Assembly: GCF_008728855.1 (NCBI RefSeq)
Contig: NZ_CP042906.1
Coordinates: 1,302,001 to 1,366,000 of the forward strand
Reading direction: 5' to 3'
Source of the DNA: Hypericibacter terrae
Lineage (GTDB): Bacteria; Pseudomonadota; Alphaproteobacteria; Dongiales; Dongiaceae
Length of the DNA: 64,000 bases
The first letter of the stretch is position 1; each line of letters opens with the position of its first letter. This document shows positions 19,931 to 28,764 of this stretch, piece after piece. The position numbers and the translations under genes were made by a program. Under the pieces are notes generated by a model. It ran no database searches. It had not been told where the DNA came from and was given only the letters and a program-made list of their open reading frames with translations.

Positions 19931-20791
19931 TTACGGCTTGAAGTAGGGGATCGCGGTCGGGTCGGCGCCCCAGGCCCCGGCGAGATATTTCGCCGCGAGG
20001 GCCTTCAGGGTGCCGTCGTCGATCAGCGCCTGGATGATCTTGTCGAGCGTCTTGCCGTTGGCCGAGCCCTTGGGATAGAGCGCGCCATAGGTCTCGCCGG
20101 TCGCATACTGGCCGACCACGAGGAACATGCCGTTGGAGACGGCGGCCTGGCCCAGCACGATCGCCGTGTCGGTCATGGCCACGTCGACCTGGCCCGCCTG
20201 GAGGGCGGTGAACATCGAGGGCGTATCCGGGAACACCTTCTCCGGATTGGTCGGCTTCAGCACGTCATGGACGAAGCTGGCGCCGGTCGTGCCCTGCTGC
20301 ACGCCGATGCGCAGGCCTTTCATCGTCATGGCGTCGACCTTGGTGCCCTTCTTCGCCAGCACTCCGATGTCGGAGGAGAAGTAGGGGACCGAGAAATCCA
20401 CCACCTTCTTGCGCTCGTCGGTGATCGAGATCTCGGAGAGCGCCAGGTCGAAATTCTTGGTCTGGCCCGCGACCAGCGCGTCCCAGGCGACGTTCACGAC
20501 CTTGACCTTATCGAGCCCGGCACGGTGCGCGATGTTCGCCGCCATGCAGTACTCGTAGCCGTCCTTGATGCTCTCGGGCGTGTCGCCGTTCCACCAGCCC
20601 GGGGCCGGCAGATTGACCTCGACGGTGAGCTGGCCGGCGACCGCGGGGGTCATCGGGATCGAGCCCTTGGCGCCGGTCAGTTCGCAATTGCCGATCATGT
20701 CGGCGGCCGCGGCGGGCAGGGCGCCCGTCAGCACAAGCGCGAGGGTGAAGGCGCCGCCCAGGGCAGCGCCAAGCGTCATACGGCGATTCAT
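19931..20791 (-). CDS. amino acid ABC transporter periplasmic binding protein (SBP family 3)
   Basis: 286 aa. ATG 20791 with GGGAGAC five bases upstream gives a clean Sec signal peptide (MNRRMTLGAALGGAF, cleavage after AAAA). The mature protein has the family 3 features FDLALSEISITDERKKVVDFS and LRIGVQQGTTG. It captures a polar amino acid for the permease and ATPase that follow on the same strand. First gene of the operon; the 128-bp gap to the permease is longer than usual but has no strong terminator. Confidence 0.9.
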   Translation of the reverse strand: MNRRMTLGAALGGAFTLALVLTGALPAAAADMIGNCELTGAKGSIPMTPAVAGQLTVEVNLPAPGWWNGDTPESIKDGYEYCMAANIAHRAGLDKVKVVNVAWDALVAGQTKNFDLALSEISITDERKKVVDFSVPYFSSDIGVLAKKGTKVDAMTMKGLRIGVQQGTTGASFVHDVLKPTNPEKVFPDTPSMFTALQAGQVDVAMTDTAIVLGQAAVSNGMFLVVGQYATGETYGALYPKGSANGKTLDKIIQALIDDGTLKALAAKYLAGAWGADPTAIPYFKP

Positions 20792-21081
20792 GAAAGTCTC
20801 CCGTGGCAATGAAGGACGATATCCCGGAACGTTTATCTTCGTTGGCTCGGGCCCGGCGGCGGGAGGGTGTCTCGGCACCGCGGCGGGGGGCGAGCAGGCG
20901 GCATCTTAGCGCAGCCGGCGGCTGTCCAGCCAGGGGAGGGGAATCCCACGGCCCGCCAGGGGGTTGGCCCGCCCAAACTGTCCCCAGGCCCGGCGGCCAA
21001 GCCTATCGACAAGAGGGGGTGGCTTTGCTATATCGCCGCGTTCCTCGGATGGCTCTCAGGGCCGCCCGCCGGGCCGGATCT

Positions 21082-21153
<72 letters not shown>

Positions 21154-21157
<4 letters not shown>

Positions 21158-21269
21158 ACCTTCTCAATAGGTTGGCTCACAGATCGCGGCCGATTTTCTG
21201 CCAAGCCTTCATCCTGTTTCCGATAAAGGGCCGCCTCATGTTCTTGGGGGGCGCCGTGATCGATGCCGT
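21154..21269. repeat. direct repeat copy A (attL-like) at the tRNA-Lys 3' end
   Basis: 116 bp starting with the tRNA's ACCA and including a CCAACC...GGTTGG hairpin. It matches 23734-23849 with 8 mismatches (about 93%) at a constant offset of 2580. On the minus strand it encodes the last 27 residues of an unknown protein. It ends exactly where the truncated DHFR-like gene begins. Confidence 0.85.
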
Positions 21270-21677
21270 GTGTACGGTCGCCGCATGTACGAGGTGATGC
21301 GCGTTTGGGACGAAGACCGTCCCGAGTGGGACGCGGACTTCCGCGACTTCGCGGCGGCGTGGCGGAGCCAACCAAAGTGGGTTGTGTCGCGCTCGCTTAC
21401 GTCAGTCGGCCCCAACGCGACCCTTGTCGCAGATGACCTCGAGGCGGTGACACGCGGCCTGAAGGCGGAACTGGCTGGGGAGATTGGAATCGCTGGACCA
21501 GATCTGGCGCGAAGCCTGACCGACCTTGGTCTCATTGATGAGTATAGACTCTACCTCCACCCCGTCGTGCTCGGTCGCGGCAAGCCATTCTTCGCCGGTC
21601 CCCGGCCGCCGCTCCACCTTGTGGCCAGCGATCGAATTGGCGAGGACGTGATCAGGTTGACGTACGTTCCTGCATGA
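21270..21677 (+). pseudogene. dihydrofolate reductase-family protein, 5'-truncated
   Basis: 135 codons beginning right at the end of repeat A. The sequence starts at YGRRMYEVM, which in RibD/DHFR-like family proteins follows about 45-50 N-terminal residues that are absent here. The rest (VVSRSL, GEIGIAGPDLARSL, LYLHPVVLGRGKPFF) is intact and close to the family. The missing part normally forms the first strand and part of the NADPH site, so it is probably non-functional. The cut coincides with the repeat boundary. Confidence 0.7.
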
Positions 21678-22271
21678 TCAGCTACGCCTTTTCTTCGATT
21701 TGTTCGCGCGCTTGAGCAGGGTCAACGCCGCGTCTGCGGCCGACAGGGCGTAGCTCGGGTCCCGGTGGATGAGGATTTGGGCGACGGCCCCGTCGAGCAG
21801 GATCATGAGCTGCCGGGCGAGAGCGGCCCCCTCGCCAAATCCGTCAGCGGCGAGAACTTCTTCCAGCCAAGCCTCGAAGCGCCTCTTGTGACGCGCAGCG
21901 ACCACGCGGGCCGGATGGCCTGGCAGATTTGCGAACTCGGCCGCTGCGCGCAGGAAGCTGCAGCCCCGCCAGCGAGGATTCTCGGCGTTCTTCCCAAGCT
22001 GTTCGAAGATTCGACGGATTCGGCGCGCAGCTGGCGCGCCGCCCTCCGGAATCATGCCCTGGTAACGGCCCAGGGTCGGCAGATCACGTTCTTCGAGATA
22101 GGCCGCGATCAGGTCGTCCTTGCTGGCGAAGTGATAGTAGAGCGTGCGCTTGGTCACGCCGGCCGCCTCGGCGACAGCGTCAACCCCAACGGCCCGGATG
22201 CCCTGGCCGTAGAACAGCCCGTCGGCTGCCGCAATTAGGCGCCGGCGGGTCTTCGATGAATCTCGCGCCAT
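21678..22271 (-). CDS. TetR/AcrR-family transcriptional regulator
   Basis: 197 aa from ATG 22271. The N-terminal helix-turn-helix reads LFYGQGIRAVGVDAVAEAAG then VTKRTLYYHFASKDDL, typical of TetR; the C-terminal part binds an unknown ligand. A perfect 7-bp inverted repeat 7 bases upstream is a likely autoregulatory operator. A longer start at 22322 would run through that operator and is rejected. No Shine-Dalgarno is visible and a TATACT sits just upstream, so the transcript could be leaderless. Its stop is next to the truncated DHFR-like gene, on the opposite strand. Confidence 0.85.
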   Translation of the reverse strand: MARDSSKTRRRLIAAADGLFYGQGIRAVGVDAVAEAAGVTKRTLYYHFASKDDLIAAYLEERDLPTLGRYQGMIPEGGAPAARRIRRIFEQLGKNAENPRWRGCSFLRAAAEFANLPGHPARVVAARHKRRFEAWLEEVLAADGFGEGAALARQLMILLDGAVAQILIHRDPSYALSAADAALTLLKRANKSKKRRS

Positions 22272-22277
22272 GGGAAA

Positions 22278-22301
22278 AGTATACCGACTAGTGAGTATAC
22301 T
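22278..22301. promoter_or_regulatory. TetR operator candidate
   Basis: AGTATAC at 22278-22284 and GTATACT at 22295-22301, a perfect inverted repeat with a 10-base spacer containing ACTAGT. It lies immediately upstream of the TetR-type gene and overlaps its probable -10 (TATACT on the minus strand). Confidence 0.6.
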
Positions 22302-22518
22302 CTCCAGCCCCTTCGTGGACACTGAAAGGCACGAACGCTCGCCGCCAGCAGGTCAATTCGATGGCAAGTGACAGGCGCCGGCCAAGGAGAACAAGCGCAT
22401 GAGCCGGGGTCCAGCCAAGCGTACCGAGAACGTTGCCCTAGGGGTGGCTTCGCTTCACGGGAAGGCCCCACTGCTCCAAGCGCGGCCACCATGCCCCGGC
22501 GCCGCCCGGCGGTCTGCG

Positions 22519-22674
22519 ATGCCGGGTCTTCTGCGCAAACTGCTCGGCTGGACCTATCGTCCGAGCGACGGTCGCCTTCCTGACAAGCTCAGTGACCATG
22601 TGCTGCGCGACATCGGCATCGAGCCCGACGGCCGGGAGGACGAGAGCAATGTCCGTTTCTGGCGCCGGCGCTAG
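22519..22674 (+). CDS. DUF1127-like small protein
   Basis: 51 aa from ATG 22519. The core KLSDHVLRDIGIEPDG matches the DUF1127 motif (L-S-D-x-x-L-x-D-I-G), found in small Arg-rich alphaproteobacterial proteins, some of which act in RNA turnover or phosphate and stress responses. The C terminus ends WRRR, rich in Arg as expected. The upstream in-frame extension to 22399 has no family resemblance. It lies in the decayed islet, so it may or may not be expressed. Confidence 0.55.
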   Translation: MPGLLRKLLGWTYRPSDGRLPDKLSDHVLRDIGIEPDGREDESNVRFWRRR

Positions 22675-22825
22675 ACGCCCCGGCCTGCGCCGATTCGCCC
22701 AATCAGGAGTACTGGAGTTGCGTGACCCATACGAACCATTCGATGGCGACGCGGCCGGTGAATAGCGTGAGCCAACATGATGATCGCAATACAGACGATT
22801 TTAACTTTGGCAGGAGATCAATGAC

Positions 22826-23203
22826 ATGCGTCGAGAGATAATCACGACCGACCGGATCGCGCCGTCGGTAGGACCCTTTTCCGCCGCCGTGCGTGCTGGA
22901 GATCTGCTCTTTCTCAGCGGCCAGGTCGGGCTTGATCCAGCGACCGGCAAGCTCGTCGCCGGCGACATCGGCGCTCAGACCGAGCAAATATTCGCCAACA
23001 TCTCAGCCGTGCTGGAAGCGGCGGGGAAGTCCTTCGACGACGTGATGAAGACCACCGTCTACCTCGCGGATATGAGGGATTTCGCCGCGATGAACGCGGT
23101 TTACGCGCGCTATTTCCAAACACCATATCCGGCCCGGACAACGATTCAGGCCGCCGGCCTGCCGCTCGGCGCCCCCGTCGAGATCGAGGTCGTGGCGAGA
23201 TAG
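22826..23203 (+). CDS. RidA-family enamine/imine deaminase
   Basis: 125 aa, the full length of RidA/YjgF. It hydrolyses reactive 2-aminoacrylate-type enamines. Conserved parts: LLFLSGQVGLDPATGKLV, VMKTTVYLADMRDFAAMN, and the C-terminal PARTTIQAAGLPLGAPVEIE with the substrate-binding Arg. A good AGGAG (about 22811-22815) precedes ATG 22826. It is intact although it sits in the decayed islet, directly before the broken MFS gene. Confidence 0.9.
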   Translation: MRREIITTDRIAPSVGPFSAAVRAGDLLFLSGQVGLDPATGKLVAGDIGAQTEQIFANISAVLEAAGKSFDDVMKTTVYLADMRDFAAMNAVYARYFQTPYPARTTIQAAGLPLGAPVEIEVVAR

Positions 23204-23209
23204 GCGCAA

Positions 23210-23725
23210 GTGATGCGGAACGGGCGAAACCTGCGAGCACATTCGATACCCTCAAATCGCTGGATCGTCTTGGCGCTTCTATTTTCGGTGCGCGTCTCAA
23301 CCGGGATCCAGTATCAGGCGGTGGCGTCGCTTTCGCCGCAGCTGATGTCCGGATTCGTGCTCAGCATCGCTGACATCGGCCTGTTGATCGGGCTTTACCA
23401 TGCCCCCGGGACGATACTCGCGTTTCCTGGTGGCGCTATCGGCGCATGGCTTGGGGACAAACCCGTTGCTCTCATTGGACTGGCGCTTATGGCCATCGGC
23501 TGCCGGCGGGCGGGGAGGTTGGCGCCGGCGGTGCCCCTCAGGCAGCCATTATCGGCGCTGCGGAGGGAAGCAGCTTGGCTAGTCTTGGCCGCTTATCGAA
23601 CCTCCGACCGGATTGAAGCAACTCACCTGAATCGGAAATATGGCCGAATGACTCTTCTGTCGCCGCCAACAATTCGGAGCGCAGAAAAGCTGCAAGCATC
23701 ATTGCTGTCATTTGTTCGAGTCTGA
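23210..23725 (+). pseudogene. MFS transporter N-terminal fragment
   Basis: The first 85 or so residues look like an MFS transporter of the CynX/NimT kind (RWIVLALLFSVRVSTGIQYQ, GLLIGLYHAPGTILAFPGG, then the loop GAWLGDKPV). After about base 23500 the frame turns into Arg-rich sequence unlike a membrane protein, and it ends at the second direct repeat. Normal length is near 400 aa, so the gene is broken by a frameshift and truncation. Confidence 0.7.
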
Positions 23726-23733
23726 TGCGGTCT

Positions 23734-23849
23734 ACCAACCTTCTCAATAGGTTGGTTCACAGATCGCGCCCGATTTTCTGCCAGGCCTTCGTCCGGTTTC
23801 CGATAAAGGGTCGCCTCATGTTCTTGGGGGGCGTCATGATCGATGCCGT
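23734..23849. repeat. direct repeat copy B (attR-like)
   Basis: The second copy of the 116-bp sequence at 21154-21269. Upstream, 23714-23733 is a degenerate copy of the tRNA-Lys T-arm and acceptor. On the minus strand it encodes the same 27-residue C terminus (PPKNMRRPFIGNR, then WQKIGRDL and stop). Within that frame at least four of the eight differences are silent. Confidence 0.85.
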
Positions 23850-24015
23850 CCTTGGTTTGCCCCTCACCCAGCCAATCCAGTGAAATCGCGCCAGGCGAGG
23901 CTTGTTCATTTGAGGGATTTTTCGAGTCGAGTTTCTCCAATAAGTTGATCTGCGCCGGCTGGCCGTGAATCATCCGAGGGACGGCCCGAACTCCACCTGG
24001 CCATGGAGACACGTC

Positions 24016-24639
24016 ATGAAGCCTCTGTTCTTCACTGCAATGCTGGCCACCGCGATCGGTATCGCCCCGCCCTGGGCGGGCGCCGGCGCGTTGGAACTGG
24101 CTCCCAATGTCACCGATGAGATCAATGTCACGACCGATTCCAGCCCGGGCTGGATGCCGACAGCCGATCAGCGCCAGGGCGCCCTGGCGGCGGTCCAATC
24201 GTTTCTCGATGCCGTGCAGCATGGCCGCTACGCGGACGCCTATGGGATGCAGAACCCGGCCGTTGTCCACGCCCAGACATTGCTGCAGTTCACCCAGTAC
24301 GAGCAGGATTTCAGAGCGCTGTCCGGACCTTTGAAATTCTGGCGAGTCACGAAGGTCACATGGACGAAGGATCCGGTCCAGGCTCCCTTTCCCGGGGTCT
24401 ATGCCGCGGTCGATCTGGTCAGCCAGTTCGCCAATGTGGACCGCGACTGCGGCTTCATCGTGGTCTATCAGCCGCCCGCCGGCCGTGTCTTTTCCATCTT
24501 GCGCAGAGAGAATAACTATCTCGACAATGCGAGCGCCCGGACCGTGGAGCAGAATCAGGGGAAGGCGGAAGTGGCAAAGGTGTGGGGCCAGCTGTCGAGC
24601 TACTGCCCCAACTACGTCGTCTCGCCGGATCAGCCATGA
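24016..24639 (+). CDS. secreted DUF4019-like protein
   Basis: 207 aa with a Sec signal peptide (MKPLFFTAMLATAIGIAPPWAGAGA). The mature part (VQSFLDAVQHGRYADAYGM through CGFIVVYQPPAGRVFSILRREN) resembles the DUF4019 fold, a cystatin/NTF2-like periplasmic domain of unknown role. ATG 24016 is chosen because it gives the signal peptide directly. It is the first gene outside the islet and faces the SDR gene convergently. Confidence 0.6.
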   Translation: MKPLFFTAMLATAIGIAPPWAGAGALELAPNVTDEINVTTDSSPGWMPTADQRQGALAAVQSFLDAVQHGRYADAYGMQNPAVVHAQTLLQFTQYEQDFRALSGPLKFWRVTKVTWTKDPVQAPFPGVYAAVDLVSQFANVDRDCGFIVVYQPPAGRVFSILRRENNYLDNASARTVEQNQGKAEVAKVWGQLSSYCPNYVVSPDQP

Positions 24640-24700
24640 GGGCGAACCGCCGCGATCCAGGCATTCCGCCCGCCGCATAACGGCGAGCGCGCGGCGGGCC

Positions 24701-25435
24701 TCAAGCGGCGCCCGCGCCCTGCCGGTGGGTCCGGCCCTTCACCCAGCCGTCGTCGCAGCTCGCGAGGACCGCGACGGCGCCGGCGATGTCGTCGGGCGGA
24801 CGAAGCTCTTCGCCGGGAGCGAACGGCTCCCTCCGCTCCCTGAAGGCGCCGGGCTCGCCCTGGAGCGAGGGGCCGCGCATGTCGGCCTCGGCGTCGATGC
24901 CGAAGGCGCCGCCACGAAGCTCCCTGGCCAGGATGTTGGTCATCGCCTCGACCGCCGCCTTGGTGGCGCCATAAGCGCCATGGGTCGGCTGAAGCAGTCC
25001 GACGACGCCCGCGGAGAAATAGATGAAGCGGCCGCCGTCGCGCAGGCGGTTGGCGGCCTCGCGCAGGGTGTTGAAGAGGCCCCTGAGATTCCCGTTCACG
25101 AGGCGCTCGAAGGTCAGCTCGTCGGTGCCGACGATGTTGGACAGGGTCATGATGCCGGCATTGTTGACCAGCAGATCGACGCCGCCGAAGAGAGTCTCGG
25201 CATCGTCGAACAGAGCGCGGACGGAATCGGGGTCGCCCATATCCGCCCGGGCCGCCCGGGCGCGGCCGCCCCGGGTTTCGATCTGGCGGGCCAGGGCGTC
25301 GGCGGCCGCGCCATCGCCCGAATAGCTCAGGATGACGGTGAAGCCGTCTTCCGCCAGCCGCGCCGCCACCGCGGCGCCGATCCCGTGCGAGGCGCCGGTC
25401 ACGATGGCCACTCTGTCGTTGTCGGGGTCTCTCAC
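24701..25435 (-). CDS. SDR-family oxidoreductase
   Basis: 244 aa from GTG 25435, with GAGGA seven bases upstream. Classical SDR motifs: cofactor loop TGASHGIG, NNAG, catalytic Ser in YFSAGVVG and YGATK with Tyr/Lys. The stretch that should read VNAVAPGPT after the catalytic helix is replaced by FGIDAEADMRGPS, and the C terminus (GRTHRQGAGAA) also departs from the usual pattern, so the substrate loop may be altered or the gene may carry compensating frameshifts. Substrate unknown. It follows the SRPBCC gene on the same strand after 80 bases. Confidence 0.8.
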   Translation of the reverse strand: MRDPDNDRVAIVTGASHGIGAAVAARLAEDGFTVILSYSGDGAAADALARQIETRGGRARAARADMGDPDSVRALFDDAETLFGGVDLLVNNAGIMTLSNIVGTDELTFERLVNGNLRGLFNTLREAANRLRDGGRFIYFSAGVVGLLQPTHGAYGATKAAVEAMTNILARELRGGAFGIDAEADMRGPSLQGEPGAFRERREPFAPGEELRPPDDIAGAVAVLASCDDGWVKGRTHRQGAGAA

Positions 25436-25515
25436 GGGAGCATCCTCATCGGGTTGACCAGGGGAGTCTTTCGCGCAGCTCGTGACGATGACAGGGCGGG
25501 CTCGCGCGGGGACCT

Positions 25516-26046
25516 CTATCTCTCCGCGATCGCCTTCAGGCTCCGCAGCCACAGATCGTGACCCTTGCGGATGGCGTCGGGGTCGCGCTTGCCCATCGCC
25601 AGCGCCCGCGGGCCCTTCGCCATCCATCGCGTGACGACATGGCAGCCTTTCGGCACACGGACCAGGTGCCAGCGCTGGAAGGTCTCGAGGCCGTCTCCCT
25701 TGCCGAACCAGCCGAGACGGCTCTCCGGGACGAACTCGGCCATCCGCGCGTCGATATGCAGGCCGAAGGTGAAGAAGTCGAAGCGGCTGTCGGCCTGCAA
25801 CAGGCCGGTGCGGTTGCCGGCGATCCGCAGCTCATGCGAGTTGGGGTACCAGGCGGGCCATTTCTGTGCGGCGACCAGATGCCACCAGACCGTGGTGCCT
25901 GTCGCATCGATGAAGATCTCGTTCTCGGCATCCAGATCCGCCTGCCCGGGCATGAACCCGGTCGGCCAGCGGATCTCCGGCGCGTCCGTCTCCGGGACGG
26001 CGCCGCCATAGCGGATCGGGCGTGGCTCCGCGAGTGCTCCATCCAT
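25516..26046 (-). CDS. SRPBCC (START/Bet v1-like) domain protein
   Basis: 176 aa, ATG 26046 preceded by AAAAGGG. The pattern of a helix-grip fold is visible: IDATGTTVWWHLVAAQKWPAWYP at the start, central strands (FDFFTFGLHIDARMAEF), and a long C-terminal helix. The family binds hydrophobic ligands or acts as polyketide cyclase-like enzymes. No catalytic residue can be assigned. It is probably co-transcribed with the SDR gene. Confidence 0.7.
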   Translation of the reverse strand: MDGALAEPRPIRYGGAVPETDAPEIRWPTGFMPGQADLDAENEIFIDATGTTVWWHLVAAQKWPAWYPNSHELRIAGNRTGLLQADSRFDFFTFGLHIDARMAEFVPESRLGWFGKGDGLETFQRWHLVRVPKGCHVVTRWMAKGPRALAMGKRDPDAIRKGHDLWLRSLKAIAER

Positions 26047-26260
26047 GACCCTTTTCCCGTTCTCCTGGTCGCGGCACCGCCGCGATGGTGTCGATACCCC
26101 CTCCTGCTGTTCTCTCCCCCGCTCGGTCTTCTACCCCACGAGAAATCCGGGGCCGCGTGAGCTGAAGTAAATTCCGGGAAATCGTTGCTAAGCCCGGAGT
26201 GCCTCTTCGGTTGACGTGCCGGCGGCCACGATGTGCCGCGCGCCGCCATTGCCCGTCGAA

Positions 26261-27328
26261 TCAGGAAATATGCAGGCTGTTGTTCTGGGCGGATGTGCGG
26301 CGCGACTGGATCGCGGGGCGTTCACCGTAGCCGGAGTCGTCCTCGTGGATCCTGGTCTTTCCCCGGAACACCCAATAGGCGCGCGCCTGGTAGGCCAACA
26401 CGATCGGCATGACGATGACGATGCCGACGCCGACGAACCAGAGCGTCTGCGGGTCCGCGATACCGTCCCAGATCGTGATCTGCCGCGGAACGATGTAGGG
26501 CCAGAGACTGATGCAAAGCCCGCCGAAGCCGAGAGCGAACAGGATCATCGAGAGCTGAAAGGTCAGCACGTCGCGCGGACCCCAGAGGCTGCGCCAGATC
26601 GCGACGATGACCAGAGCCGTCACCAGGGGAACGGGGGCGAGGAGAGCGAGGTTCGGCCAGGCGAACCAGCGGCTGGCGACGGCCGGTTCCGTCAGCGCGC
26701 TCCAGGCGCTGACGACCACCATCATGAGCGCGACCAGGAGGAGGGCTGCGTGGCCGACCTCGCGTGCGAAGACCTGGGTCGCGCCTTCCGTCTTCCAGAT
26801 CAGCCAGCCGGCGCCGAGCAGGGCATAGCCGGCCACGAGGCCGATACCGGAAAATACTCCGAGGAGAGTGAGCGTGCTGAACGGCCCGCCCGAGAAGACC
26901 CCGTCCTGCATCGGTACGCCGCCGATGAATCCGCCCAGGATCAGCCCTTGGGCGAAGGGCGCGACCAGCGAACCCCCGGCGAAGGCGAAATCCCAGACCC
27001 GCCGATATCGCACCGTCTGCAGCCGGAAGGAGAAGGCGATGCCGCGGAGCACGAGCGCGATCAGCATCATCATGACCGGGAGATAGAAGGCCGGCAGCAG
27101 CACGTAGTAGGCGGCCGGAAAGACGGCGAACAGCAGCGTTCCGCCCATCACGAGCCAGGTCTCGTTGCCGTCCCACACCGGCTCGATGCTCGCCATCATC
27201 GTGTCGCGGTCGAGATCGCGCGGTGCGGCGAGGAACAGGATCCCCACGCCCAGGTCGAAGCCGTCGGCCAGCACGTAGATGACGATCGCGAGGGCGCTGA
27301 CCGCCGCGAACATCAGCGAGGCATCCAT
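26261..27328 (-). CDS. cydB: cytochrome bd-type ubiquinol oxidase subunit II
   Basis: 355 aa, nine hydrophobic segments. It pairs with CydA in the inner membrane to reduce O2 with quinol electrons without pumping protons. Family features: DGFDLGVGILFL near the N terminus, EPVWDGNETWLV and the RGIAFSFR segment. ATG 27328 has AGGAGGG upstream and lies inside the 3' end of cydA (16-base overlap), so translation is coupled. The C-terminal tail is charged. Confidence 0.93.
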   Translation of the reverse strand: MDASLMFAAVSALAIVIYVLADGFDLGVGILFLAAPRDLDRDTMMASIEPVWDGNETWLVMGGTLLFAVFPAAYYVLLPAFYLPVMMMLIALVLRGIAFSFRLQTVRYRRVWDFAFAGGSLVAPFAQGLILGGFIGGVPMQDGVFSGGPFSTLTLLGVFSGIGLVAGYALLGAGWLIWKTEGATQVFAREVGHAALLLVALMMVVVSAWSALTEPAVASRWFAWPNLALLAPVPLVTALVIVAIWRSLWGPRDVLTFQLSMILFALGFGGLCISLWPYIVPRQITIWDGIADPQTLWFVGVGIVIVMPIVLAYQARAYWVFRGKTRIHEDDSGYGERPAIQSRRTSAQNNSLHIS

Positions 27329-28764
27329 GAACCCTCCTGTGTCGCGGTCAGCGACGTCCGTGACAGCAGGGGATCGGCAGCGTGCGCACCGGGAAGAGCG
27401 ATGCCGCGACCGCCCGGTCGTGCCTGCGTCAGCGTCTGCGGTTCTCCGCGCTCGGCCGGTGGGCCACGCCAGACCTGGCGGGCGCCGAACCACAGGAAGG
27501 CGAGCAGCAGGAGGTTGTAGACGATGACGAACAGTCCGAGCGACATCGAGATGGCGTCGGTGCTGACGGGGGCCGCGGCCTGTGCGGTCCGCAGGATCCC
27601 ATAGACGATGAAGGGCTGCCGGCCGGCTTCGGTCACGGTCCAGCCGGCCAGCACGGCGACGAAGCCCAGCGGCATAGCGCCCACGGCGACGAAATGGAAC
27701 CAGCGCGCGCTGTAGAGCCTGCCGCGAAAGCGCAGCACGGCACCCGTGATCGCCACGGATAGCAGGATGAGACCGATGCCCACCATGATCCGAAAGGCGA
27801 AGAACACGATCGGCACGTTGGGGCGGTCTTCGCGTGCGACCGCCTTCAGCCCCTGCACCTCGCCGTTCCAGGAATGGGTCAGATAGAGACTCCCCAGATG
27901 CGGGATGCTGAGCTCGAACCGATTGCTCTCCTTGGCCATGTCCGGCCAGGCGAAGAGGGTGGCGGCCACGCCGTGGCCGCTGTCCCAGAGGCCCTCCATC
28001 GCGGCGAGCTTGGTCGGCTGATGCTCTCTGGTATTGAGGCCCTGCATGTCGCCCAGGACGATCTGCAGGGGCGCCAGCAGCAGCACGGTCCACATCGCCA
28101 TCGAGAATCCCTTGCGGGCGGTCTCCAGGTGGCGCCGCCACAGGAGATGCAGCGCGGAAACGCCGGCAACGACGAAGGCGCCGGTGAGGAAGCTCGCGCA
28201 GACCATATGGGAGACGCGGTAGGGGAAGGAGGGATTGAACACGATGTCGGGCCAGCTCACGGCATGGAAGATGCCGTTGGCGTCTTGGATCGCACCGGCG
28301 GGTGTTTGCATCCAGGAGTTGGCGGCGGTGACCCAGGTGGCGCTGAGCAGGGTCCCGAACGCCACCATGCAGCAGGCGAAAAAATGGGCACCGGGCCCGA
28401 CCCGTTTCTCACCGAAGAGCACGACGCCGATGAATCCGGCCTCCAGGAAAAAGGCCGTGAGCGCCTCATACATGAAGAGCGGACCGAGGACGTTGCTGAC
28501 CGCCTTGGAGAATCCGGACCAGTTGGTGCCGATCTCATAGCTCAGCACCAGGCCGGTGATCACGCCCATCGCGAAACCCATCCCGAAGATCCGCGCCCAG
28601 AAGCGCATCAGGTCGCGATAGACCGGACGCCGGGTCCACCACCAAAGGCCGCTGAGGCACGCGACGTAGGAGGCGACGCCGATCGTGAAGGTCGGCCACA
28701 GGATGTGATATCCCATGGTGAAAGCGAACTGCAGGCGCGAGAGGACGACCGCGTCCATGGTCAT
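27313..28764 (-). CDS. cydA: cytochrome bd-type ubiquinol oxidase subunit I (cyanide-insensitive type)
   Basis: 483 aa. Haem-binding features: His near the N terminus in FTMGYHILWP, GRQ-like Q-loop start, and the quinol loop REHQPTKLAAMEG with the conserved Lys and Glu. The Q-loop after it is short, as in the CioA/cyanide-insensitive group rather than E. coli CydA. ATG 28764 overlaps the stop of the molybdopterin gene (ATGA); a second ATG at 28758 has slightly better spacing to AGGGGC. Oxygen affinity cannot be judged from sequence. No cydX-like small gene was recognised. Confidence 0.92.
   Translation of the reverse strand: MTMDAVVLSRLQFAFTMGYHILWPTFTIGVASYVACLSGLWWWTRRPVYRDLMRFWARIFGMGFAMGVITGLVLSYEIGTNWSGFSKAVSNVLGPLFMYEALTAFFLEAGFIGVVLFGEKRVGPGAHFFACCMVAFGTLLSATWVTAANSWMQTPAGAIQDANGIFHAVSWPDIVFNPSFPYRVSHMVCASFLTGAFVVAGVSALHLLWRRHLETARKGFSMAMWTVLLLAPLQIVLGDMQGLNTREHQPTKLAAMEGLWDSGHGVAATLFAWPDMAKESNRFELSIPHLGSLYLTHSWNGEVQGLKAVAREDRPNVPIVFFAFRIMVGIGLILLSVAITGAVLRFRGRLYSARWFHFVAVGAMPLGFVAVLAGWTVTEAGRQPFIVYGILRTAQAAAPVSTDAISMSLGLFVIVYNLLLLAFLWFGARQVWRGPPAERGEPQTLTQARPGGRGIALPGAHAADPLLSRTSLTATQEGSWMPR

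Larger units (their letters stand above)
21158..23849. mobile_element. decayed genomic islet next to tRNA-Lys
   Basis: The segment between the two direct repeats carries a 5'-truncated DHFR-like gene, a TetR regulator, a DUF1127-like gene, a RidA gene and a broken MFS gene. No integrase is left. The second repeat is preceded by a worn copy of the tRNA T-arm and acceptor (GTTCGAGTC ... TGCG ... ACCAACC), which is what site-specific integration at a tRNA 3' end leaves. The mechanism is inferred; a simple segmental duplication is the alternative. Confidence 0.55.

Noticed and set aside
23623-24678. A 351-codon minus-strand frame spanning repeat B and the DUF4019-like gene
   Set aside because: It crosses unrelated features and lacks domain similarity; the part within the repeat is in a different frame from the conserved 27-residue tail.
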